From contig JAOPXD010000054.1 of NCBI GenBank assembly GCA_025965315.1, positions 1 through 39,954 of the forward strand: a DNA stretch of 39,954 bases, given 5' to 3'. The notes under the pieces were generated by a model. It saw nothing but the letters and a program-made list of their open reading frames with translations. It did no database searches and was not told where the DNA came from. The position numbers were made by a program, and so were the translations under genes. This document shows, in pieces, positions 24,485-31,760 of this stretch. Source of the stretch: Marmoricola sp. (GTDB lineage: Bacteria; Actinomycetota; Actinomycetes; Propionibacteriales; Nocardioidaceae). How positions within the stretch are numbered: the first letter of the stretch is position 1; every line of letters starts with the position of its first letter.

Positions 24485-26343
24485 TTCCGGACCGTGATCT
24501 CGTCGATCTCGCCGCGGTAGCCCTTCGCGAACGCCGGCAGCTTCGTCAGCCAGATCACCAGGAAGCGGGTGCGCACCGCGGGCGCGAACGGAACAACGGC
24601 CGAGGTGCCGGCGCCGGTGACCGTCTTCAGCAGGTGGGTGTCCGCCAGCTCGGTCGGGGCGTCGGTGACCCCGGGGGCGGTCGCCCAGACCTGGAGATCG
24701 GTCGGGGTCCGGCCGAGGGCGAGCTGGACCGAGGAGACCGGCTGGTCCGAACCGAGGTCGACGATCAGGCCGACGCCGCTCTTGATGCCGCCGAGGCTCG
24801 GGCTGCCGCGGTAGGTCAGGGTGTGCCATCCCGTTGCCGGGTTGCCGTCGTAGGCCCGGGACACCTCGTCGGGGTTCTCCCGGGGCGGGTTGCCCTCGGG
24901 ATCGAAGTCCGCGGCGCCGACGATCGTGATCGGTGTCCCGGTCGGGGTGGTCGCCGGTGGCGTCGAGGACGTGTCGCTCGGCGACGGGCTGGTGCTCGAT
25001 CCCGGTGCCGGTGAACCGCTCGGCGAGTCGTTGCCGCGGCCGGCGTTGAAGGCGTAGAACATCGCCACCACCACGGCGATCGCGACGGCGACGACCAGGG
25101 CGATGCGGAGCCAGCGACGACCGCCGTCGTAGTCCGGCTCGAGGTCGGGCTCGCGGTCCTCGAAGGGCCACTGGTCCGGCGCCGGGCTCGGCGGCGGGGT
25201 GGCCAACGGCCTCGGCGGAGGTTCGGCGACCGGGGGTGCGACCGGAGCGTCCGCGGGGACCCGGCGCTCGGTCTCGGCGAAGAGCGGCCGGTCCGTCGGT
25301 TGCTCGAACGGCGGTGGTGGAGCTGCCGGGGCCCAGACCTCGGGCTCGAGGAACTCGATCCCCACGGCTTCGTACGGCGGCGCCGACGCCATCGTGGCGT
25401 CCGGGTCGACCACCGCGGCCGGCGCCGGTTCCGAGTTTGGGGCAGGCGCCGTTTCGGGGGTCGGGTCGGGATCCAGGAGGTAGGAGTCGATGTCCGGCTC
25501 GGGTGGCGGCTCGGGATCCGCGTGCATGCTCGGCAGGTCCGCCGGCGCCACCGCAGCCGGGTCGCCGACGAAGTCGCTCAGGGCGGCTGCGACCTCGTAC
25601 GCGGTCTCGATCGGCATCGAGTGCGCGGACGCCTCCTTGTGCAGCACCCGGTCGCAGATCGCGTCGAGGGTGCGCGGCACGCCGGCCCGGACCTGCCGGG
25701 GCCGGAGCGGACGGTTGCCGTCACGGGGCGCCGGCGGTACCGAGGAGGGCGCGATCCCGGGCCAGCGACCCGTCAGGGCGGCGTACAGGATCCCGGCGAG
25801 GTCGACGACGTCCGCCTCGCGGGCACCGATCGGGCCGTAGGGGGACACGGCCGCCGCGGACCGTTCGAACGCGGCGTTGACCACGAACCCGATGATCCGC
25901 ACCGAGCCGGACGCGGTCACCAGCACGGCCTCCGGGTTCAGCCGGCCGTGGTGCACACCCTGGGCGTGCGCAGCGGCGATCGCCTCGGCCACCTCGCGGG
26001 TCAACCACGCCGCGCGCATCGGCGGCAGCGTCCCCCGCGCGAGCATCACGTCCAGCGAGACACCGTCGCCCCACTCGTTGATCACCCAGGTGATGCCGTC
26101 GACGTCGTCGCAGTCCAGCACCCGCAGGAAGTGCGGCTCGCTGACGCCTGCCGATCGTTGGGCGGCATCGAGAACCGCGGCTGCGCGCGGATCCGTGCTG
26201 GCAACGGCGTGCACCGCGACGCTGCGCTCCAGGACCGTGTCGGTCGCACGCCAGAAGCGGGCACCGTCCTGCTCGGAGAGGAGGTCCTCCAGGCGGTACC
26301 GCCCGCCGAGCACCGTGCCGGGAGTCATCGAGATCGGGGGCAC
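24481..26343 (-). CDS. Membrane pseudokinase with extracellular F5/8-type domain
   Basis: This 620-residue protein has a kinase-like domain (about residues 6-260), an acidic Pro-rich linker, one membrane helix (411-433, LRIALVVAVAIAVVVAMFYA), a Ser/Thr/Pro stalk and a C-terminal discoidin-like domain (about 471-620). Catalytic residues are gone: VAIK reads VAVH, HRDLKPEN reads HGRLNPEA, and DFG reads GFV. In M. tuberculosis the same domains are fused to the C-terminus of MurJ and recruit FhaA; here they are a separate gene 58 bases after murJ. GTG at 26343 follows AGGAGG closely; ATG at 26328 and ATG at 26373 are alternatives. Confidence 0.87.
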   Translation of the reverse strand: MPPISMTPGTVLGGRYRLEDLLSEQDGARFWRATDTVLERSVAVHAVASTDPRAAAVLDAAQRSAGVSEPHFLRVLDCDDVDGITWVINEWGDGVSLDVMLARGTLPPMRAAWLTREVAEAIAAAHAQGVHHGRLNPEAVLVTASGSVRIIGFVVNAAFERSAAAVSPYGPIGAREADVVDLAGILYAALTGRWPGIAPSSVPPAPRDGNRPLRPRQVRAGVPRTLDAICDRVLHKEASAHSMPIETAYEVAAALSDFVGDPAAVAPADLPSMHADPEPPPEPDIDSYLLDPDPTPETAPAPNSEPAPAAVVDPDATMASAPPYEAVGIEFLEPEVWAPAAPPPPFEQPTDRPLFAETERRVPADAPVAPPVAEPPPRPLATPPPSPAPDQWPFEDREPDLEPDYDGGRRWLRIALVVAVAIAVVVAMFYAFNAGRGNDSPSGSPAPGSSTSPSPSDTSSTPPATTPTGTPITIVGAADFDPEGNPPRENPDEVSRAYDGNPATGWHTLTYRGSPSLGGIKSGVGLIVDLGSDQPVSSVQLALGRTPTDLQVWATAPGVTDAPTELADTHLLKTVTGAGTSAVVPFAPAVRTRFLVIWLTKLPAFAKGYRGEIDEITVRK

Positions 26344-26401
26344 GTTCCTCCTCTGACGCCACGGGGCTTCCATCGTAGAGGCGCCCGCAGCGGCACGGGC
26401 G

Positions 26402-28057
26402 TCAGCGTCGCCCGCGTCGCCCGAGCCGTTCGGCGACGACCCGCGTGATGTCGTCCACCTCGCGGATCCGCATCAGCCGGGCCATCACGACGTAGGTCCC
26501 CATCCCGAGCGAGGAGATCACGACGAACCGGAGCAGCGCGGCCAGCTTGGCGGTGCCGGACAGGACCTGGTCGAGCGCTTCGCGACCGAGCCAGGCGACA
26601 CCGACGGCGACGACCACGACGATGCCGATCCGGATCGCGAAACGGATCAGTGACTGGGTCCCGAGCCCGCCGACGTAGACCGAGAGCTGTCGGTACGACA
26701 GTGCTGCGCCGACGGCGTACGCGATGGCGTAGGCGATCACCAGGCGGGGCGCGGTGTCGACCGGCTTGACGTGATGGGTCAGGGCTACGGCGGCGACGAT
26801 GTTCACCACCGAGATCACGCACTGGATGAAGAAGACCCGGCGGTTCTGCTCGAGCGCGTAGAAACCACGCAGCACCAGGTAGTGGCTGGTGAAGAACAGC
26901 ACGCCGAGCGAGAACAGCGACAGCGGCGGGACGAAGTGGGTGTACGTGCTCCGCGAGGCCCCCCAGCCGAAGACCAGGTTCGCGAGCGAGGGGGCCAGGA
27001 TCGGGGTCAGCGCCAGGATCGGCAGCACGAACGCGTACGTCGACCGCATCGTCTGGTTGACCACCGAGGCCAGCGAGAGCAGCCGCCCGGCCTCGGCGTG
27101 CGCGGACAGCCGGGGCAGGACCGCGGTCGCCAGCGAGACCGTGATGATCGCGTGCGGGACCATCACCAGCAGGAAGGCGTTGGAGTAGATCGTGAAGCCG
27201 GTCCCGTGCGAGCTGGTTGCGGTGCCGTGAGCAGCGAGCCGCACCACGACGACGTACGCGATCTGGTTCACCACCACGAACAGCACGGTCCAGATGCCGA
27301 GGCGGAGCGTCTGCCCCAGACCGCTGCCCCGGAAGTCGAACCGCGGCCGGTACCTGAAGCCGGACGCCTTCAGGTACGGCACCAGCACCAGGAACTGGAT
27401 CACGATCCCCAGGGTGGAACCGAGACCGAGAAGCAGCTCGGCCCCCGACGAGTAGGCGTGCGCCGAGGTACCGACCGTCACCAGGTACAGCACCAGCACG
27501 GCTACCGAGATCACGTTGTTCGCGATCGGCGCCCACATCATCGGACCGAAGTTGCCACGCGCGTTGAGGACCTGTCCGACGAGCACGAACATGCCGTAGA
27601 AGAACACCTGCGGGAGGCAGAACCGCGCGAAGGCGATGATCGCGATCCGCTCCGGCTCGAGATTGCCGGCGAAGTACTTCGGGGCGAACACGTGCATCAG
27701 CTCCGGCGCCGCGACGACCAGCAGGACCGTCACGAGCCCGAGGAACAGCGCGGCCAGGGTGATCACCCGGTTCGTGTACGCCGTGCCGCCGTCGGCGTCG
27801 TTCTTGATCGCCCGCACCAGCTGCGGGACCAGCACGGCGTTGAAGACGCCGCCGGCCAGCAGGATGTAGAGCATGTTCGGGATCGTGTTGGCGATGTTGA
27901 AGATGTCGGCGTGCAGACCGTTGCCCAGCGCCGCCGCGAGCAGCCCGGTCCGCAGGTAGCCGCTGAGCCGGGAGACCGTGGTGCCGGCTGCCATCACCGC
28001 ACTGGACCCGAGCACGCTGCCCGGCGCTGCAGGCTCCGGTTGCCGGATGTGGCTCAC
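26402..28057 (-). CDS. murJ: Lipid II flippase MurJ
   Basis: MurJ (MviN) flips lipid II, the peptidoglycan precursor, across the membrane. The 551-residue protein has about 14 membrane segments and family motifs: GTTVSRLSGYLR, ANTIPNMLYILLAGGVFNAVLVPQL and the RGFYALEQNRR region. The GTG start overlaps the DUF6049 stop (GTGA). The frame continues upstream without similarity. Unlike mycobacterial MurJ it ends after the transport domain (RVVAERLGRRGRR), the kinase-like part being a separate downstream gene. Confidence 0.97.
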   Translation of the reverse strand: MSHIRQPEPAAPGSVLGSSAVMAAGTTVSRLSGYLRTGLLAAALGNGLHADIFNIANTIPNMLYILLAGGVFNAVLVPQLVRAIKNDADGGTAYTNRVITLAALFLGLVTVLLVVAAPELMHVFAPKYFAGNLEPERIAIIAFARFCLPQVFFYGMFVLVGQVLNARGNFGPMMWAPIANNVISVAVLVLYLVTVGTSAHAYSSGAELLLGLGSTLGIVIQFLVLVPYLKASGFRYRPRFDFRGSGLGQTLRLGIWTVLFVVVNQIAYVVVVRLAAHGTATSSHGTGFTIYSNAFLLVMVPHAIITVSLATAVLPRLSAHAEAGRLLSLASVVNQTMRSTYAFVLPILALTPILAPSLANLVFGWGASRSTYTHFVPPLSLFSLGVLFFTSHYLVLRGFYALEQNRRVFFIQCVISVVNIVAAVALTHHVKPVDTAPRLVIAYAIAYAVGAALSYRQLSVYVGGLGTQSLIRFAIRIGIVVVVAVGVAWLGREALDQVLSGTAKLAALLRFVVISSLGMGTYVVMARLMRIREVDDITRVVAERLGRRGRR

Positions 28058-30216
28058 ACCTCGACCCTCCGGAACCGGTGCTCGCGCAGGCCGCGGCGGA
28101 TCCGGAGCGAGATCATCACCACCAGCAGCAGGCCGCCCGCCCCGAGCACTGCCCAGATCAGGTTGCCGACCTGGCTGGTGCGCAGGCTGAACGTCAGCGC
28201 GGTGCCGGCGACCTGGCCGTCGGAGGTCACCGGTGTCAGCGTCACCTGGGTGACGCCGATCGTGGAGGCACTGGCCTTCAGCCTGATCACGGAGCGCTGG
28301 CCGGGTGCCATCCGCACCGGCGCGATCGACTCGATCCGGACGTCGCCGGTCGAGGTGCTCGGCCGGATCCCGACGGTGATCGGTTCGTCGAGGCCGTTGA
28401 CCAGCGTCACCGCGAGCGTCCCCGAGCCGCCCGAGAGCGTCACGAAGTCGGTGCCGAGGACCTGGACCTTCGCCATCGTGGCGCGGACCGCGGAATCGGT
28501 GGCGAGCACCTGCGCCTGCGCGATCACCGAGCCGCGGCGGGCGTGGACGGAGACCGCGTCCAGCGCTGTTCCGGCCAGGTCGTGCCCGATCGTGTTCTTC
28601 GTCCGGAGCAGCTGGCTCAGCGCCGTGGAGGTCTGGGCGAGCGTCCGGGCCGCGTGCACGTTCGCGTCGGTGATCTCCTGCCGGCGGGCGTCGACCGGGT
28701 AACCGAGCGCTGCGCTGAACGTCGGTGCACCGCTGGCAGCGCCCGGGGTGAGCGCGACCAGGTTCAGCCAGGGCAGGTCGAGGCCGTTGAAGAAGTCGGC
28801 GAGCTGCCAGCCCGGACCCGGGTCCCAGGTCTGCGGGAGCTCGACGACCAGCGGCCCGTTGCCGCCCTCGCCGGCGCGCAGGGCGGCGTCCGAGACGATC
28901 CGCTGCCGCAGTGCGAGGGCATCGGTGGGGGTGGTCGGCCCGGGACCGCCGCTCTCGGTCTGGGCATCGCTGAAGACGAGGTCGGAGTCCGCGGTGGTGC
29001 GCCAACGGGTCCGCGTGCGCGGCGCGGCGTGGTCGGAGACCAGGACCATCGACTCGTGCGGGATCAAGGTCAGGGCAGCGTCGTCGAGCCAGCCGTCCGG
29101 CGGCGCGACCGTCGGTACCGCGGCGAGGTTCAGGCCGCTGAACGTCTGGCTCGAAAGCTTCGTCGCGAGCTGGAGCAGCCCGGGGCGGCGGCGTGCCAGC
29201 GCGGAGACGTCCGGGTCGGCGTACCCGAGCCCGAGGGTGGTGTGCGCACGAGCAGCCGCCAGCACCTCGGTCAGCCACGCCGAGGCGTTCGCGCGGGTGG
29301 CCGGATCAGGAGCTGCGGTGCCTGCGGCGGAGCTGCCGGAAGCCTGGTCCGAGGGGCTGGCGGACGGCGTCGGCGTCGACCGGCCGGTAGCCGACGTGCT
29401 GGTGCCCAGCGAGAGCGCCGGGTTGTTGTGGGTGATGTCGGTGACCGCGTCCAGGACGGCAGGGTCGACGAGCAGGGTGACCGGAAGGGCCCCGGCGGAC
29501 GCGAGGAACGCGCCGATCCTGCCGAGCCGGCCGTTGGGGGCCAGCGCCGCCGCCCAGTGCGCGATCCCGAGCAGGCGACCGGCCGGGTCCCGGCGTACCC
29601 GCTCCCGGATCGGTACGACGACGGCGACCGAGGTGTGCTTCGTGGCGGCGGAGACCTTCGGGATGAAGGTCCGCGCCCGGCCGTCGGCCACCGTGTCCCG
29701 CCCGGCCGCGTTCTGCCCCAGCGCGTGCACGCCGATCCAGTAGACCCCGTCGGCGCCGCTGATCGGAAGGTCCTTGACCGGGACCGCGATCCGGAACGGG
29801 GTGGTCTCCCCGGGGGCCAGGTCGCCGATGGCGGCGAAGTCGTCGGTGAGCCGCGGTCCGACGTAGGTCGCAGGATCCGAGGCCGCAGCGGTGGCCAGCT
29901 GGTCCCGGGTCGTCATCGGCTCGGCACTGATGAAGGGGTCCACGTTCACCGCGGTCCAGGTCTCGTCGGAGTCGTTGCGGACGGTGCCGGCCAGGACCAC
30001 CTTGCCGTGGGTCGGCAGCGTCGACGGACTCAGCCGGACCAGCTGCACGGTGAGCGGCGTCGCCGGCTCGGCCGCCGTCGCGGAGCGCTGGTGCGTCCCG
30101 GCCGCGTGCGCCGACGAGTCGCCGAGCAGCGGAAGCAGCAGTGCCAGCAGGATCGTGACGAGCCCGGTCACCAGCAGCCCGGAGCGGGATCCGGGCGCGA
30201 TGCGGGGCAGGGTCAC
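28054..30216 (-). CDS. DUF6049 family secreted membrane-anchored protein
   Basis: This 720-residue protein has an N-terminal signal peptide (about residues 1-38: LLVTGLVTILLALLLPLL then SSAHAAG), a large extracytoplasmic part, and a C-terminal membrane helix (IWAVLGAGGLLLVVMISL) followed by a basic tail. An Ig-like domain (about 50-170) and a probable beta-sandwich before the helix can be seen. It corresponds to Rv3909 of M. tuberculosis, always next to murJ, which suggests a role in precursor export. Its function is unknown. A TAGCAT -10 hexamer seven bases before the GTG suggests a leaderless operon transcript. No MutT4-type gene separates it from pcnA, unlike in Mycobacterium. Confidence 0.85.
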   Translation of the reverse strand: MTLPRIAPGSRSGLLVTGLVTILLALLLPLLGDSSAHAAGTHQRSATAAEPATPLTVQLVRLSPSTLPTHGKVVLAGTVRNDSDETWTAVNVDPFISAEPMTTRDQLATAAASDPATYVGPRLTDDFAAIGDLAPGETTPFRIAVPVKDLPISGADGVYWIGVHALGQNAAGRDTVADGRARTFIPKVSAATKHTSVAVVVPIRERVRRDPAGRLLGIAHWAAALAPNGRLGRIGAFLASAGALPVTLLVDPAVLDAVTDITHNNPALSLGTSTSATGRSTPTPSASPSDQASGSSAAGTAAPDPATRANASAWLTEVLAAARAHTTLGLGYADPDVSALARRRPGLLQLATKLSSQTFSGLNLAAVPTVAPPDGWLDDAALTLIPHESMVLVSDHAAPRTRTRWRTTADSDLVFSDAQTESGGPGPTTPTDALALRQRIVSDAALRAGEGGNGPLVVELPQTWDPGPGWQLADFFNGLDLPWLNLVALTPGAASGAPTFSAALGYPVDARRQEITDANVHAARTLAQTSTALSQLLRTKNTIGHDLAGTALDAVSVHARRGSVIAQAQVLATDSAVRATMAKVQVLGTDFVTLSGGSGTLAVTLVNGLDEPITVGIRPSTSTGDVRIESIAPVRMAPGQRSVIRLKASASTIGVTQVTLTPVTSDGQVAGTALTFSLRTSQVGNLIWAVLGAGGLLLVVMISLRIRRGLREHRFRRVEV

Positions 30217-30223
30217 ACGGGCG

Positions 30224-30282
30224 ATGCTAACGAGTCGGAGGCCGTTGCCCGTGCCGAGGCAGCGTCACCACCCCGATAGAGT
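30224..30282. promoter_or_regulatory. Divergent leaderless promoters for DUF6049-murJ operon and pcnA
   Basis: Minus strand TAGCAT (30229-30224) ends seven bases before the DUF6049 GTG. Plus strand TAGAGT (30277-30282) ends eight bases before the pcnA GTG at 30291. No ribosome binding site precedes either start. -35 elements are not clear. Confidence 0.55.
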
Positions 30283-30290
30283 TGGTTCTC

Positions 30291-31736
30291 GTGTCGTCCG
30301 AGCCCCTGAACATCTCGCAGGCCCAGGCCAGCGCGGTCGCCGAGCTGCTGCGGATCGCGCCCGTCATCGACGAGCTCGGTGCGCGGTTCGAGGCTGCCGG
30401 TGAACAGATCGCCCTGGTCGGCGGGCCGGTCCGGGACGCGATGCTCGGTCGGCTCCAGAACGACCTGGACTTCACCACCTCGGCACGACCCGAGGTGACC
30501 GAACGCCTGCTCAAGGGTTGGGCGGACGCGATCTGGGACATCGGCCGGGCCTTCGGGACGATCGGGTGCCGTCGCGGTGAGTGGCAGGTGGAGATCACCA
30601 CCTATCGCTCCGAGTCGTACGACGCGAGCAGCCGCAAGCCGGACGTCTCCTACGGCGACTCGCTGACCGGCGACCTCGGGCGCCGTGACTTCACCGTCAA
30701 CGCGATGGCGGTCACGCTTCCCGGACGTGAGTTCGAGGACCCGTACGGCGGGATCGTCGATCTCGCCGAGAAGGTGCTGCGTACCCCGGGCCGACCCGAG
30801 GACTCCTTCAGCGACGACCCGCTGCGGATGATGCGCGCGGCGCGGTTCGTCGCCCAGCTCGGCTTCACGGTCGCGCCCGAGGTCCGGGCGGCGATGACGG
30901 CGATGGCGGACCGGATCTCGATCATCTCGGCCGAACGCGTCCGCGACGAGCTGGTCAAGCTGATCTGCTCGCCGTACCCGCGCGAGGGTCTGCTGCTCCT
31001 GGTCGAGACCGGGCTGGCCGACCAGGTCCTGCCGGAGCTGCCGGCGCTGGCCCTCGAGCGCGACGAGCACCACCGGCACAAGGACGTCTACGAGCACACC
31101 CTGACCGTGCTCGAGCAGTCGATCGAGCTCGAGGACCGGCTGCCCGGGGGCGGGCCCGACTTCGTGTCCCGGTTCGCTGCGCTGATGCACGACGTCGGCA
31201 AGCCCCGCACGCGCCGGTTCGCCGACGACGGCACCGTCACGTTCCACCACCACGACGTCGTCGGCGCGAAGATCACCAAGAAGCGGATGCAGGCGCTGAA
31301 GTTCTCCAACGAGGAGATCGGCGACGTCGCGCAGCTGGTCGAGCTGCACCTGCGCTTCCACGGGTACGGCGACGGGCTCTGGACCGACTCCGCGGTACGT
31401 CGCTACGTGCGCGACGCCGGACCGCTGCTGAGCAGGTTGCACATCCTGACCCGGGCCGACTGCACCACCCGCAACCAGCGCAAGGCCGACCGGCTGCGGC
31501 GGACCTACGACGAGCTCGAGGAGCGGATCGAGCGGCTCTCGGAGCAGGAGGAGCTGGCCTCGATCCGGCCCGACCTGGACGGGAACCAGATCATGGAGAT
31601 CCTCGGGATCCCGGCCGGCCGCGAGGTGGGCGCGGCGTACGGGTTCCTGCTCGAGCTACGTCTGGACCACGGCCCGATGAGCTACGAGGACGCCAGGACC
31701 GCGCTGCTCGCCTGGTCCTCGTCCCGCGAGGGCTGA
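30291..31736 (+). CDS. pcnA: CCA tRNA nucleotidyltransferase / poly(A) polymerase family protein
   Basis: This 481-residue protein has an N-terminal nucleotidyltransferase head with LVGGPVRDAMLGR and the metal-binding DLDFTT (about residues 43-65). The conserved GRRDFTVNAMA and EDSFSDDPLRMMRAARFVAQ follow. A C-terminal HD domain contains HHRHKDVYEHTL and LMHDVGKP. Such enzymes add CCA to tRNA 3' ends; the actinobacterial gene is often called pcnA. tRNA-Ile in this window lacks an encoded CCA and would need this activity. Start GTG 30291 (VSSEPLN) is favoured by the leaderless -10 spacing; TTG at 30282 is an alternative. Confidence 0.95.
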   Translation: MSSEPLNISQAQASAVAELLRIAPVIDELGARFEAAGEQIALVGGPVRDAMLGRLQNDLDFTTSARPEVTERLLKGWADAIWDIGRAFGTIGCRRGEWQVEITTYRSESYDASSRKPDVSYGDSLTGDLGRRDFTVNAMAVTLPGREFEDPYGGIVDLAEKVLRTPGRPEDSFSDDPLRMMRAARFVAQLGFTVAPEVRAAMTAMADRISIISAERVRDELVKLICSPYPREGLLLLVETGLADQVLPELPALALERDEHHRHKDVYEHTLTVLEQSIELEDRLPGGGPDFVSRFAALMHDVGKPRTRRFADDGTVTFHHHDVVGAKITKKRMQALKFSNEEIGDVAQLVELHLRFHGYGDGLWTDSAVRRYVRDAGPLLSRLHILTRADCTTRNQRKADRLRRTYDELEERIERLSEQEELASIRPDLDGNQIMEILGIPAGREVGAAYGFLLELRLDHGPMSYEDARTALLAWSSSREG

Positions 31737-31760
31737 CCCGGAAGCTCCTCCGGCTCAGCC
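31731..31760. terminator. Bidirectional hairpin terminator between converging genes
   Basis: GGCTGACCCGGA (31731-31742) pairs with TCCGGCTCAGCC (31749-31760) with one mismatch and a six-base loop. The stem includes the stop codons of both pcnA and the convergent He_PIG gene. There is no U-tract, common in high-GC genomes. Confidence 0.7.

Noticed and set aside
24485-25171. N-terminal extension of the sigma factor frame
   Set aside because: It overlaps the pseudokinase on the same strand, is Arg/Pro-rich and has no sigma similarity; GTG at 24484 gives a normal ECF length.
28058-29278. N-terminal extension of the murJ frame
   Set aside because: It runs through the DUF6049 gene in another frame with low-complexity sequence; similarity to MurJ starts after the GTG at 28057.
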